Positions 32,090 through 41,585 are shown, counted from the stretch's first letter. The stretch: 64,000 nucleotides of DNA from Cognatundibacterium squillarum (GCF_014652435.1 NZ_BMYU01000002.1:62001-126000); one strand, 5' to 3'. Program-made: numbers and translations. Notes: generated by a model not told the origin, from the sequence alone.

Positions 32090-33346
32090 TCAGCGGGCAC
32101 CATACACACCGCCCAGCCCGCTGCGCCCGATCAGCAGGATCAGCAGCAACAAAGCGATCTGTACCGGCGTGCGGCGCAACAGGCGGTAATGCCTGACCTG
32201 ACGCGGAAAAGCGATTTCACAACCAATCCAGACCGCGACACACATCAGGCCGGTGGCGGTTTGCCAGTCCATGGATATACCGCTGATCCAGCTGTCTGCC
32301 GCATCACGCCAGCCAGCCAGTTGCTGCAACTTATGCAGCAGGATGTGGGTGTCGGCTTCAGAGAAAATCAGCCGGCCGGTGAGAATCACCGGGGCCAGTA
32401 GCGCGAGTGCACTGCGACGCCAGCCATGCCGGATCAGACTGTGCGAAACCAGCCAGGCACATGCATGGAAACTGCCCCACAGTACAAAATTCAGCGTCAC
32501 CCCGTGCCACAGCGCGGAAATCAGAAAGACTGCCGGTACCGCCAGCCAGATGCCGCCCAACGGGCGCAAGGGCTGAAAAATCAACAGTTTCAGCACTTGT
32601 GACAGTGAGATATGCCAGCGCTGCCAGAATTCCGGGACATGACGTGCAGAAAACGGTGCCTGAAAATTCAGGATAACCGGCAAACCGGCCAGTTTCAGCA
32701 GACCGTACACCATGAAACTGATGCCGCTGAAATTGAAATACACATACAGTTCAAACACCAGTGCAAACAGCAGAATGTCCGGCGCGGCAAATGACTGTCG
32801 CAGCAGTAACAGCGGCGATAAGGCGGCAGCCGGCACGCTGTAAAAGAATGCCCCCAGCAATATCCAGCTCAGCGCAGAACGCAGGCGTCGTGTCTGAATT
32901 CGCCGTGGTGCTGAGCGTGTATCCGGCAGTGCGCAGGGACCGGAATTAAAGCGCCAGGGCTGCACACAATCCAGCCACTGCGGCATGGTCAGCGGTGCGC
33001 GGTATAAACCGGCAGCCAGCGATGCGCAAACGAAGCTGATGCCGGTCCAGTGCTGATGCTGATTGTTACCGGCAAACCCGGTCAGCACGCCAATGCTGCC
33101 GGTGGCGGTCAGCACCGCGGGTAACATCAATACACATAAAGCTGCGCCGCGCCGCAGGGGCGCTGGTAAAGCAGAGATCAGGAAGGCGGCAACACCCGCC
33201 AGCAGCAACGTTGCGCTGCCCGCCTGCCAGCCTTGCAGATAAGCGAGCAGCAGCCAGCCGCTGCCGAACATCAGCCAGCGGCGCGTCAGCAGACTCAGCG
33301 GCTGTTGACGATTTGCAGCACTTCGCGGGTGATTGCTGTGCTCCAT
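32090..33346 (-). CDS. MBOAT-family O-acyltransferase
   Basis: A 418-residue polytopic protein with about 10 hydrophobic helices. The MBOAT hallmarks are EFWQRWHISLS (conserved Trp/His segment) and SALWHG, whose His is the predicted catalytic residue. Such enzymes transfer acyl groups, often acetyl, onto exported polysaccharides or lipids. It overlaps the SGNH hydrolase gene by 52 nt on the same strand, giving a coupled pair as in alginate- and peptidoglycan-acetylation loci. A shorter start at about 33271 (MFGSGW) is possible. The acceptor is unknown. Confidence 0.85.
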   Translation of the reverse strand: MEHSNHPRSAANRQQPLSLLTRRWLMFGSGWLLLAYLQGWQAGSATLLLAGVAAFLISALPAPLRRGAALCVLMLPAVLTATGSIGVLTGFAGNNQHQHWTGISFVCASLAAGLYRAPLTMPQWLDCVQPWRFNSGPCALPDTRSAPRRIQTRRLRSALSWILLGAFFYSVPAAALSPLLLLRQSFAAPDILLFALVFELYVYFNFSGISFMVYGLLKLAGLPVILNFQAPFSARHVPEFWQRWHISLSQVLKLLIFQPLRPLGGIWLAVPAVFLISALWHGVTLNFVLWGSFHACAWLVSHSLIRHGWRRSALALLAPVILTGRLIFSEADTHILLHKLQQLAGWRDAADSWISGISMDWQTATGLMCVAVWIGCEIAFPRQVRHYRLLRRTPVQIALLLLILLIGRSGLGGVYGAR

Positions 33347-33933
33347 GCGCGGTAGCCATCGTCGTAAAAATGCTGGCCGTCAGCGGTTGCCCACTGACCG
33401 GGACGGCTCATGGTCAGCGAATTGATATAGCGGCAGGGGGCGACATGCTCTGCCAGAAAATCCGAGACTTGTTTAACCCGCTGATTGGATTTCTGCAGCG
33501 CACCGCCGTCATTGCCCCAGGGGGGGCCGACCCAGATACAGCGGGTCTGACTTTGTTCCAGTTGAGAGGTCAGTTGCTGCACTTCCGTCCATGCCCACTG
33601 GCGTGAAAAATTCCCTTCTTTGTAACCGGCCAGTGTATCGCCCATGACCACAATCACCCATTGCGGCTGGTCTTGCGCAATCAGTGTGCGGACAGGCGTG
33701 GTATGGGCAGCGCGCAGTATTGACAGTCGTGGCGGGGATTTACCCTTGCGCTCGGCACTGCCGCACAAACCCTGGGTTTCACTGACCCAGGCCGACGGCG
33801 TGACGCCGCAGACGCCGATACTGTGCACTTGCGCACCTTTGGCCTGCAACTGATCGTGCAGACCGGTAATCAGATAGCCCGGTGTGGCCAGATGACTGGC
33901 GCCGATGATTAAAATGCGTATGCCTTCCAGCAT
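33295..33933 (-). CDS. SGNH-fold hydrolase/acyltransferase partner
   Basis: A 212-residue SGNH protein. The block I motif is GASH (residues 11-14, variant of GDS, as in AlgX/PatB-type acetyltransferase partners). The Asp-His pair occurs in DGQHFYDDGY near residue 190. No signal peptide is seen, so unlike AlgX it may be cytoplasmic or the start may be upstream. It precedes and overlaps the MBOAT gene, so it probably takes part in acetyl transfer to an exported polymer. The GASH variant lacks the classical Asp next to the nucleophile. Confidence 0.75.
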   Translation of the reverse strand: MLEGIRILIIGASHLATPGYLITGLHDQLQAKGAQVHSIGVCGVTPSAWVSETQGLCGSAERKGKSPPRLSILRAAHTTPVRTLIAQDQPQWVIVVMGDTLAGYKEGNFSRQWAWTEVQQLTSQLEQSQTRCIWVGPPWGNDGGALQKSNQRVKQVSDFLAEHVAPCRYINSLTMSRPGQWATADGQHFYDDGYRAWSTAITREVLQIVNSR

Positions 33934-34017
33934 CGTGATCTCCCCCTTTTGATTTCAGTGTAGTCGTCATCGGGGTTCCGGCAAGCTGTTCGCCACGGTC
34001 TGTGGCAAAGGTGATGC

Positions 34018-34048
34018 AGCCGTTTCAGCATGTGCTGCTGAGACGGCT
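34018..34048. terminator. Hairpin after a small conserved gene
   Basis: AGCCGTTTCAGCA and TGCTGAGACGGCT pair with one wobble. On the plus side a T-run follows (AGGTTTTTCC). It touches the stop of the gene at 34048. Without a T-run on the minus side, terminator function for that gene is uncertain. Confidence 0.45.
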
Positions 34049-34347
34049 CAGGTTTTTCCTATGTTCTTGAGCAGGGCCTGAATTTCGGCATCGGTGGCCA
34101 GATGATGTTGGCGCAATAGCTGGATATTAAGTACCAGATTTTCTAATACCAGGCGTGCTGCGACCGCCATTAATGTGATTTCCCGGTCTTCCGCACTCAG
34201 GTTTTGCATTTGTCCGCTCATGTTGCACAGGTCGCTGGCAACTTGCTGTCGCAGCGCCTGATCATCAAACGGTAAGTCGGCGAAATCGATCGGGTCTTCG
34301 GTTTCGATTTCGCGTATCAGTTCACACAGTTCGGCAGCGCTGACCAT
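34048..34347 (-). CDS. Small uncharacterised helical protein
   Basis: Not recognised. It has 99 residues, is acidic and all-helical (LCELIREIETEDPIDF, LVLENLVLNIQLLRQ), with no signal or membrane segment. GCGGGAGAGC precedes the ATG. It looks like a cytoplasmic adaptor or regulatory protein. Its neighbours give no functional hint. Confidence 0.65.
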   Translation of the reverse strand: MVSAAELCELIREIETEDPIDFADLPFDDQALRQQVASDLCNMSGQMQNLSAEDREITLMAVAARLVLENLVLNIQLLRQHHLATDAEIQALLKNIGKT

Positions 34348-34417
34348 GATGCTCTCCCGCGACGGCAGACAAATTCAGTATAGGACGCGGCGTGATGTTT
34401 TGTGTGAAAACTCAGTT

Positions 34418-35170
34418 TTACAGATACAACAGGTGGTAACCGGCAGCGGGCAGGATTTGTTCATTTTCCAGTTCGCGTGCGATGAAATTTCCACAAAACC
34501 ATTTACTGCCATAAGGATTTTTCCTCGCTTCGGTCGCAGCGACAACGCGCTCCTGCTGACCGCGTAACACGATTTGCTGATGCGGATTATCGTAGCAAAC
34601 AGCGACGCCTTTGGGATTTGAAATGAAGATACGGTAGTACCACGGGACCATTTCGCGTAAGGCTGTGCGGCCGGCATCGAGACTGTCGCGGATTTGCGCG
34701 GCGCTGAAACCATCCGGCGGCAGCACCGGTACCAGCGTCAGGTCGGCACCAAGACTGCCTTTTTTCTGATTCGTCACGAATTCCGCCCCTTCCGCATAGG
34801 CTTTGGCGATCACGGGCACATCGATAATACCTTTGTCACTGACCGGCACCGGCCAGCGGTTTTCGTTGCTTTCCAGCCGGATTTGCAGATCCGGAATCTG
34901 TTGTCTGGTGCCGGATGCGAGCACACGGATGATGACCCTTACTTTATCCTGCGTTGCTTTCTGAATACCGGTTAACATTTCATACGCTTGTTTATACGGC
35001 ATGATGGCCGGATCGCGTAAGGCTTTCACTTCAATTGCAGGAGCGGTGGTCTCTGCTGGCTGGCTGGCGGTGGCGGCTGTCGTTGTTTCGTCCGCGCAGG
35101 CGGTAAATGCGGTGCAAGCCAGGGCCACTGACAAACTGAGTTGTGCCAGCGGTAAAGGGGAAAGGCGCAT
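34418..35170 (-). CDS. Exported lipoprotein-like protein, DUF2987-like
   Basis: A 250-residue exported protein with an N-terminal hydrophobic stretch ending in FTAC (lipobox-like). PYKQAYEMLTGIQKATQDKV then resembles the DUF2987 start, with beta-rich sequence to the end and one Cys pair (AVCYDN, KWFCGNF). The start at 35170 has CGGAG 8 nt upstream, better than the ATG 18 nt further upstream. It lies divergent from the LexA-boxed radical SAM gene. Function unknown. Confidence 0.65.
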   Translation of the reverse strand: MRLSPLPLAQLSLSVALACTAFTACADETTTAATASQPAETTAPAIEVKALRDPAIMPYKQAYEMLTGIQKATQDKVRVIIRVLASGTRQQIPDLQIRLESNENRWPVPVSDKGIIDVPVIAKAYAEGAEFVTNQKKGSLGADLTLVPVLPPDGFSAAQIRDSLDAGRTALREMVPWYYRIFISNPKGVAVCYDNPHQQIVLRGQQERVVAATEARKNPYGSKWFCGNFIARELENEQILPAAGYHLLYL

Positions 35171-35327
35171 GGTGATGGTCTCCGTCATGGTCTGATAATC
35201 ATCGATACTGTACTTTGCTCGTTTTCGCGCCGGACTGCTATTTTTGTGACTAAAGTGGCATCAGATGCAATGTGTCAGTGCAGAAAAAAACACCAGTCGT
35301 ATGCTGGAAATACGCTACAATCTAAAA

Positions 35328-35347
35328 TACTGTATATATGATCAGTA
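35328..35347 (+). promoter_or_regulatory. LexA-box-like operator
   Basis: TACTGTATATATGATCAGTA matches the SOS box pattern TACTGT-N8-ACAGTA with one deviation (TCAGTA in the right arm). It sits 7 nt before the radical SAM ATG. LexA control of this gene family is known from memory in Pseudomonas and is inferred here. Confidence 0.7.
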
Positions 35348-35354
35348 TTTTCTT

Positions 35355-36531
35355 ATGTCCCGTAAAATCCGCACTTTTATTCGTATTGCTGAACCTGCCG
35401 AACCGCTGGTACAGGTAGCTTTGCACGCGACAAAAGGGCGTGGAGCAATCGGAAATATTGCGCACCGTTTTCATCAGCAGCAACGCAGTGCAGAAGATGA
35501 CGGGTGGCAGCACCCCTTATCAGACATTGATTCTGAAGACAGTGAGCGCTCGCTGAAAACGCAGGTGCAAGCGGTGCAGGCGAAAACGATACTGAGTCGT
35601 AACCAGTCGCCGGATTTGCCGTTTTCGGTGTCGCTGAATCCGTATCAGGGTTGTGAGCATGGCTGTATTTACTGCTATGCACGACCCAGCCACAGTTATC
35701 TGGAGTTATCGCCGGGGCTGGATTTTGAAACCCGTCTGTTTGCCAAAACGAATGCAGCGGAACTGTTGACGAAAACCTTGCTGAAGCCCGGCTATCAGCC
35801 CGAGCCGATTGCTGTGGGTGTGAATACCGATGCTTACCAGCCTTGTGAGCGCGAATTCGGTATTACGCGACAGGTGCTGGAAGTGCTGCATCGTTCCCGT
35901 CATCCGGTGGCGATGATCACCAAATCTTCGCTGATCGAGCGTGACATTGGTTTACTGGCAGACCTTGCTGCTCAGCAGAAGGCGACGGCCGCCATTACTC
36001 TGACAACGCTGGACGCTGATCTGGCGCGTATTCTGGAGCCGCGCGCCACCACACCGGCGCGCCGCTTGCGCACCATACGCGCTCAGCGACGCAGGCATCC
36101 CGGTCTGTGTAAGCATTGCGCCGGTCATTCCTTTCATCACCGAGCCGGATCTGGAAAAAGTGATCGAAGCCGCCGCAGATGCCGGTGCGCACAGTGCGGG
36201 CTACATCGTGCTGCGTTTGCCGCAGGAACTGAATCCCTTGTTTCAGGAATGGCTGCAAACGCATTATCCTGAACGTGCGGCACGGGTCATGAACCGTGTA
36301 CGTGATATGCGCGGCGGAGCAGATTATGTGGCAGATTTTGCGCAGCGGATGAAAGGGACGGGCATCTGGGCTGATCTGATACGCCAGCGGTTTGAAAAAG
36401 CAGCGGCACGTTGTGGCATTAAGGACCGCGGTCGCCATTTTAAAGGTCTGAGTACGGCGGATTTCAGGCCGGATTTGCTGACGTCCGGCATACAGAATGT
36501 TGCAGACGCCGGACAGTTATCGCTGTTCTGA
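35355..36531 (+). pseudogene. PA0069-family radical SAM protein, broken by a 2-bp deletion
   Basis: The first part, from the ATG at 35355, has the radical SAM site C100-E-H-G-C104-I-Y-C107 (CEHGCIYCYARP) and then runs in frame to about 36078. There the frame shifts: the expected RALSDAGIPV continues only if two bases (GC) are added in the CGCGC run at 36078-36082. The remainder of the protein, from SDAGIPVCVSIAPVIPFITE to GQLSLF, is intact to 36531 in the other frame. A slippage deletion or a sequencing error is possible. The LexA-like box upstream suggests a role in the DNA-damage response. Radical SAM enzymes of this family lack a proven substrate. Confidence 0.8.
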
Positions 36532-36615
36532 ACGTTGTCAGCGAAATGTCAAACAGGCGGTTTATACTGCACTGACAGATTACAGCGTTCTCTTACCCCT
36601 ATCCGGAGCCAGCTT

Positions 36616-36948
36616 ATGAAAAAACCAGACACTGTCGTACAGCGGCAATTAGATGCCTACAACGCGCACGATCTGGAGCGCTTTGTCGCTGAATACAGCC
36701 ACGATGTTCAGGTTTTTCGTCCACCGCAGCCGGAACCGGTGTTACAGGGTATGCAGGCGTTCAGCGAGCATTACGCAAAAAACCGTTTCACGCTGCCGGA
36801 TCTGCATGCAAAAGTGCTCAACCGCATTGTCAGCGGCAATATTGTGGTGGATCACGAAGAAGTCACCGGTCTGGATCCGTCCCCGCGTCATACGGTTGCT
36901 GTATATGAAGTGGACGATGGCCTGATACGCCGCGTGTGGTTTTACTGA
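36616..36948 (+). CDS. SnoaL/NTF2-like small protein
   Basis: A 110-residue NTF2-like fold protein: RQLDAYNAHDLERFVAEYS, VFRPPQPEPV, FSEHYAKNRFTLPD and VDHEEVTGL. The family includes ketosteroid isomerases and polyketide cyclases, but many members have no known activity. ATCCGGAG precedes the ATG at 36616. It stands alone between the broken radical SAM gene and a convergent TonB receptor gene. Function is not inferred. Confidence 0.8.
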   Translation: MKKPDTVVQRQLDAYNAHDLERFVAEYSHDVQVFRPPQPEPVLQGMQAFSEHYAKNRFTLPDLHAKVLNRIVSGNIVVDHEEVTGLDPSPRHTVAVYEVDDGLIRRVWFY

Positions 36949-36964
36949 ACGCGGCGCAAAACGC

Positions 36965-39106
36965 TCAGAATTGCTGTTCCCATTGCAGACGGAAATTGCG
37001 GTAGGTCCGCTCTTCCGACTGACGGTACAGCAGGTAGGCATCATGATAGCCTTCGCCGGTCACCACGTGCGGATGCAGCAGGTTACCCGCGAACAGCTTT
37101 AACTGAGTCTGCTTATCAATTTTCCAGTTCCAGTAGGCATCCAGCACTTTACTTGTGCCGATATAGGTATCCAGTTTTTCAGAAGGGCGGATTTTCCCGT
37201 TACGCTGGAATTGCAGATTCCAGCCGGCGCGCATGGTGTCGCTGAGCACAAAATCCATTCCTGCATTCAGGCTCAGCGGTGTTTGCCGTACCAGCCGGTT
37301 ATTCGGGCCCGGTACGCTGTCGACTTCCGACCAGTTACGGTTCAGATTGAGTTTCAGCTGTGCGCCGCGCAGGGCTGTGCTCCAGCGTTCCAGCGATAAA
37401 CGCGTATCGATTTCGATGCCGCGTACATGGGCTTTACCCTGATTGGCCGGCATGGAAACCCATTCATCACCGAAGCGGAATAACTGGAACGTGGTGACAT
37501 TGTCGATGCGCCGCAGATAGCCGGACAGGTTCAGATAACTGTATTTGGCCAGTGTTTTTTCCCATCCCAGATCCAGTCCCCATGCCAATTCCGGTAACAG
37601 GGCGGGATTCCCCTGAAAATCCGCATTGGCCGGGCTGTTGGCATTGTTCACGGTATAGCGGCGCGGCACCAGATCGCGGGTAGACGGCGCTTTATAAGTA
37701 CGCGAAATCGCCAGACGTAACTGGTCTTGTTTGTCTTCTGATACTTTCCACAACCACTGGCTGACCGGGCTGAACACGCTGGAACGATTGCGCACCGCAG
37801 GCAGTGCGTTGCCGCTGACATCGGTTTGCAAACCTTCCCAGCGTAAGCCCAGATAGGTTAGCAGCCGGTCGCTGATATCCCATTCATCCTGCGCAAACAA
37901 AGCCAGTCTGCGGATATCCGCATGGTAGTTTTCATCCAGCATGGATTGTCCGGCGACTGGCGGTGTCTGATCGAGTTGCAGGCGTTGTTCGGCGCGCTGA
38001 ATCATCGCGCCATCCCAGCCGAGTACCAGACTGTGTGCCTCACCGGCCTTGCGTTTATATTTGCCGCTGGTGCTCAGGGTTTTATCGAGGGCATACGACA
38101 ACACTTCGCGGCGCAGGCTGGTTTGCGGTACAGGCGCATCGCCATCGAAGAAATAGTCGCTGTCGCGCCGGTTGTAACGCAGCAATAATTTTCCTTCGAG
38201 GCGGGTATTTTCATCGAGCCGCTGGCTGGCCTGAATATCGGATTGCCAGTTGCGGACGCTGGCTTGTGACCGGAACGCGGTATCCGGATAGCTTGAATGC
38301 TCACCAAGCAGCGTAGTTTCATGATTGCCGCCATGCATATGATTTTCGCTGTATTCGATCAGATGCTGGGTCTGAACCTGATTCCCGTTGTCACCTTTCC
38401 AGTTCAGGCGCGGTGCCAGACTGATGGTATTGGTACGGAAAAAATCCTGTTCATCAAACCAGCGTTCTGCAAGCGGCTTACCTTGCAGCGTTGCCTGCTG
38501 TTCGGTAATACGAAGCCGGATTTCATTGCGCGTTTGCTTGACGACCGCATTCAGTCCGCCTTGCCAGGCGCCGCTGCCGGTAGTCCATTCCAGACCGGCT
38601 TGCGGCAAATGCCATCGCGGTGCGCTTTGCAGGCTGGCACGTAAGCTCAGCCCTTTTTGTGCGGTTTGCTTGCGCAGCACGATATTGATCGTACCTGCGA
38701 TCCCCTGTGCGCTGTATTCTGCGGAGCCAGAGCGCAGAATCTCGATTTTCTCGATCAGTTCCGGCGACAGGCTGTCGATGCTGAAACCGGGCGCGACCGG
38801 TTCTCCGTTCAGCAGAATCTGGGTGTATCCGCTACCCAGTCCGCGCAGCCTGATTTCCGTACCGCTGACGGTGATGCCGGGCAGACGCCGCAAGGCTTCA
38901 CTGACATTCAGATCACCGAATTGCAGCAATTCCTGACGTGTGTAGACGGCTTTTCCGGCGCTGTCGGTTTTGTGATCTGCAGGCTGCGTTTTCGCCTGCA
39001 CTTCGACTTGCTGTACGTTTGAGTTTGTTTGCTGGGCCTGAACGGCGGGGACGGCAGACAAGGGAAAGACGGAAACAAAAAGAGCGGTAATCTGGCGGCG
39101 CTGCAT
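36965..39106 (-). CDS. TonB-dependent outer-membrane receptor
   Basis: A 713-residue TonB-dependent receptor with a signal peptide (about 1-24, AVQAQ). The plug (VEVQAKTQ, GDLNVSEALRRLPGITV, ILRSGSAEYSAQGIAGTINI) is followed by a barrel ending in LQWEQQF. It imports a ligand such as a siderophore, metal chelate or cofactor; the ligand is unknown. It has no operon partner and no recognised metal box in the 334 nt upstream. The start at 39106 is chosen because it gives a signal peptide; an upstream M at 39163 is unlikely. Confidence 0.9.
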   Translation of the reverse strand: MQRRQITALFVSVFPLSAVPAVQAQQTNSNVQQVEVQAKTQPADHKTDSAGKAVYTRQELLQFGDLNVSEALRRLPGITVSGTEIRLRGLGSGYTQILLNGEPVAPGFSIDSLSPELIEKIEILRSGSAEYSAQGIAGTINIVLRKQTAQKGLSLRASLQSAPRWHLPQAGLEWTTGSGAWQGGLNAVVKQTRNEIRLRITEQQATLQGKPLAERWFDEQDFFRTNTISLAPRLNWKGDNGNQVQTQHLIEYSENHMHGGNHETTLLGEHSSYPDTAFRSQASVRNWQSDIQASQRLDENTRLEGKLLLRYNRRDSDYFFDGDAPVPQTSLRREVLSYALDKTLSTSGKYKRKAGEAHSLVLGWDGAMIQRAEQRLQLDQTPPVAGQSMLDENYHADIRRLALFAQDEWDISDRLLTYLGLRWEGLQTDVSGNALPAVRNRSSVFSPVSQWLWKVSEDKQDQLRLAISRTYKAPSTRDLVPRRYTVNNANSPANADFQGNPALLPELAWGLDLGWEKTLAKYSYLNLSGYLRRIDNVTTFQLFRFGDEWVSMPANQGKAHVRGIEIDTRLSLERWSTALRGAQLKLNLNRNWSEVDSVPGPNNRLVRQTPLSLNAGMDFVLSDTMRAGWNLQFQRNGKIRPSEKLDTYIGTSKVLDAYWNWKIDKQTQLKLFAGNLLHPHVVTGEGYHDAYLLYRQSEERTYRNFRLQWEQQF

Positions 39107-39440
39107 GGCTAGGTCGGGTGATCGGTCTTCGGAACACATTTCACCGGCAGCCACGAGTGGCAAGGCAATTTGCCTTTGGTGAAAAAATGCGTTTTGGTAT
39201 CGGGCCTGTGCAGTTATGCCTAAAGCGATGTCTGCGACAGGGAAGTGCGCAGCATACGGAGGCGATAATATTCAGTCAAATAATTTTTGAGCGCCGGATG
39301 GCGAGCGTATCTGCAGGCCACAACTAAGCAGATACCAACACAGAAAACCGTGGGCAGGAGTGATGCGGAAAACGGTACGACGTTGCCGGCCAGTGCAAGG
39401 CGCACCAGCCAGCGATTCGGTTCAGGTTTGCCGGAAGAAT
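39107..39440. other. Upstream region of the TonB receptor, no supported gene
   Basis: 334 bases between a receptor gene and a small protein gene. A 61-codon minus-strand frame from a GTG at 39405 has a hydrophobic stretch but no ribosome site or family match. A promoter for the receptor must lie here but was not identified. Confidence 0.5.
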
Positions 39441-39641
39441 TCAGGCAGAAGTATTGATCTGTGTGCCGACGCTGCCGACGGTTGCCAGCTTGCGTTCTGC
39501 TTGCTGCACTGCCTGTGCCTGCGGGATTTTGGTTTTATCGTTATCTCCATCCGCATCATTGCGGTTCAGGCTTGCGGATTTGAGTTGCGAAGCCAGTTGC
39601 TGAACCTGTTGCTGATTAACGCCGCTGACGGTACCGGACAT
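39441..39641 (-). CDS. Small protein with EF-hand-like loop
   Basis: Not recognised. A 66-residue polar protein with QQQVQQLASQLKSAS, then DADGDNDKTK (EF-hand-loop-like acidic run) and AQAVQQAERKLATV. It lacks a signal sequence and Cys. CGGAG lies 7 nt before the ATG. Probably a real small gene, perhaps a calcium-binding or regulatory peptide; the acidic loop alone is weak evidence. Confidence 0.6.
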   Translation of the reverse strand: MSGTVSGVNQQQVQQLASQLKSASLNRNDADGDNDKTKIPQAQAVQQAERKLATVGSVGTQINTSA

Positions 39642-39724
39642 GATGTGCTCCGTAAAAGTGTCGATTACGCTTTCATCATAGCGCTTTTGTCCGGTTTTTG
39701 CTGATTTCTTCCGGTAAAACAGTG

Positions 39725-40252
39725 TTACACCGCAGCGATCCAGTCATCTGTACTGAGCAACGGTATCCGGTTCCGGATGGCGCTCAGTGCGATCAGATGC
39801 AGTATTTCGGAAACGGTGGTGCAGGCGTCGCTCAGTATGCCAACCTCGTAAGCGTCTGCGCTGCGTGACAGAGCGGTATGGGTGACGCAATTGTGTGTCA
39901 TCATGCCGCATAATGTTATTTTGCTAATATTGAGCCGGCGCAAGTGCTGCTCCAGACTGGTTTCCCAAAAGCTGTCAGCCGCCTGTTTGATGACCACAGG
40001 TGCGTCCGGCACGAGTGCCAGCAAACGCGGGTGAATCGCAACGCCTTCACTGTCAGGATTAAAAAACGGCGCTTTACCCTGACTGGTATCCGCAACATGT
40101 TGCACCAGCAGGACCGGAATGCCCTGCGCTTTTGCATGGCTGACGGCACGCAGCGTTTGTTCCAGTACCGCTTCTGAATTCCAGAGCGGAAACAGGCCAC
40201 CGGCAAAATAGTCGTTTTGAACATCGATCACGATCAGTGCTTGTTGTGTCAT
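39725..40252 (-). CDS. Isochorismatase-family cysteine hydrolase
   Basis: A 175-residue cytoplasmic hydrolase. The triad of the family is visible: Asp10 (IVIDVQNDYF), Lys89 (VVIKQ) and Cys122 (MMTHNCVTHTA). It likely cleaves a small amide, ester or nicotinamide-like substrate. The start at 40252 has AGAGGAA 6 nt upstream. It is divergent from the GlxA-type regulator at 40373, an arrangement common for regulator and target. Confidence 0.88.
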   Translation of the reverse strand: MTQQALIVIDVQNDYFAGGLFPLWNSEAVLEQTLRAVSHAKAQGIPVLLVQHVADTSQGKAPFFNPDSEGVAIHPRLLALVPDAPVVIKQAADSFWETSLEQHLRRLNISKITLCGMMTHNCVTHTALSRSADAYEVGILSDACTTVSEILHLIALSAIRNRIPLLSTDDWIAAV

Positions 40253-40315
40253 GGTGTATTCCTCTTTTCGGTTGAGTGACACCGGGATTCTGCGCTCGCC
40301 CCGGGTCGCCCGCCA

Positions 40316-40344
40316 TTGACCTGAAAGACAGTAATCGGTAGGAT
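40316..40344 (+). promoter_or_regulatory. Sigma-70-like promoter of the GlxA-type regulator
   Basis: TTGACC (40316-40321), 17-nt spacer, TAGGAT (40339-40344), 28 nt before the ATG at 40373. Strength is moderate; the -35 has one mismatch and the -10 two. Confidence 0.5.
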
Positions 40345-40372
40345 CGGGTCAATCGAAATCTGGAGGGCGAGT

Positions 40373-41323
40373 ATGAGCAGCGTATTGCAAGTCGCGGTAC
40401 TGGCTTTTCCGGGGATCAGCCCCTTCCATTTATCGGTGCCTTGCCTGGTATTCGGCGAGGCGCATCCGGGTTTTCCGGCGGTGAACTGCGTTGTCTGCGC
40501 CGAGCAGACTGGGCAGATTTCGTCATCGGCTGGTTTTGAGATCCGGATTTCTCGCGGGCTAGAGGCCATATCCCATGCAGATATCGTCATTTTGCCCAGC
40601 TGGCATGCCGGTACACCCGTTTCGGAGACATTACGGCAAGCCCTGCTGGCAGCCGAAGCGCGCGGGGCGTATCTGGTGGGTTTGTGTCTGGGTGCGTATG
40701 TTCTGGCGGAATGTGGCTTGCTGAACGGATTGCAGGCCACTACGCACTGGGCATATGCCGATGACTTTCGTCAGCGCTTTCCGCAGGTCTTGCTCGATAC
40801 AGATGTGATTTACATTGAACAGGGTCGCATCATGACGTCCGCCGGAACAGCTGCAGCACTGGATTGCTGTCTGCATCTGGTACGTCAGCGATGCGGAGCT
40901 GAGGTCGCCAACCGGCTGGCACGCCGGCTGGTGATTGCAGCGCACCGGCAGGGCGGGCAAGCGCAGTTCATTGAACAGCCAGTGCCGGAAACCCGCAGCG
41001 ATCACAAACTCAGCGATCTGCTGGATGAAGTGCGCAACGCGCCGCAACGAAGGTATACGCTGGATCAGCTTGCCGAAAAAATGGCGATGAGCCGGCGCAC
41101 ATTCACGCGCCACTTTCGTCAGCTGACAGGCAGCAGTTTCACCGAATGGTTACTGCATCAGCGCCTGAGTCATGCTCAGCATTTGCTGGAAATGACGGGT
41201 TTGCCGGTCGAACAGGTTGCCGTGCAGGCCGGATTCGGTGCTGCAGAAACCCTGCGTATGCATTTTCGTCAGCGGTTCGGCATCCCGCCGCAGCAGTGGC
41301 GAAGACAATTCCGGCAATCCTGA
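40373..41323 (+). CDS. GlxA-family transcriptional regulator (DJ-1/PfpI plus AraC)
   Basis: A 316-residue regulator. An N-terminal DJ-1/PfpI-like domain (1-190, with VGLCLGAYVLAECGLL around the usual nucleophile site, Cys104) is fused to a C-terminal AraC helix-turn-helix pair (about 220-312; TLDQLAEKMAMSRRTFTRHF, VEQVAVQAGFG). GGAGGGCGAGT precedes the ATG. It is divergent from the isochorismatase-type gene and probably controls it. Effector unknown. Confidence 0.9.
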   Translation: MSSVLQVAVLAFPGISPFHLSVPCLVFGEAHPGFPAVNCVVCAEQTGQISSSAGFEIRISRGLEAISHADIVILPSWHAGTPVSETLRQALLAAEARGAYLVGLCLGAYVLAECGLLNGLQATTHWAYADDFRQRFPQVLLDTDVIYIEQGRIMTSAGTAAALDCCLHLVRQRCGAEVANRLARRLVIAAHRQGGQAQFIEQPVPETRSDHKLSDLLDEVRNAPQRRYTLDQLAEKMAMSRRTFTRHFRQLTGSSFTEWLLHQRLSHAQHLLEMTGLPVEQVAVQAGFGAAETLRMHFRQRFGIPPQQWRRQFRQS

Positions 41324-41585
41324 TTGAATTTCTTAACAAGATATTGATGCAGGCAGTTTTAAAACGACCTGATCAGCCTGCCGGCTGCACATCTGTCCGG
41401 TACAAACGCACTCTGTATGCTGCATTCACCAAACGGATTCGCCGAATTTTGGTAAAGTCTTATCTTTCGGACGCATTGCGCAATGGCGGGCAGAGATCTG
41501 TTGCTGTTGCGGATAATGGGTCCCGGTTTTCTGGTACTTGTCCAGAAGTGTTGGCGCAATGCCGGAAATTCTATGTGGAGCTGTG

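Noticed and set aside
39220-39405. A 61-codon minus-strand frame from GTG with a hydrophobic stretch
   Set aside because: No ribosome site, no known family, and open frame continues upstream; more likely chance than a small membrane gene.
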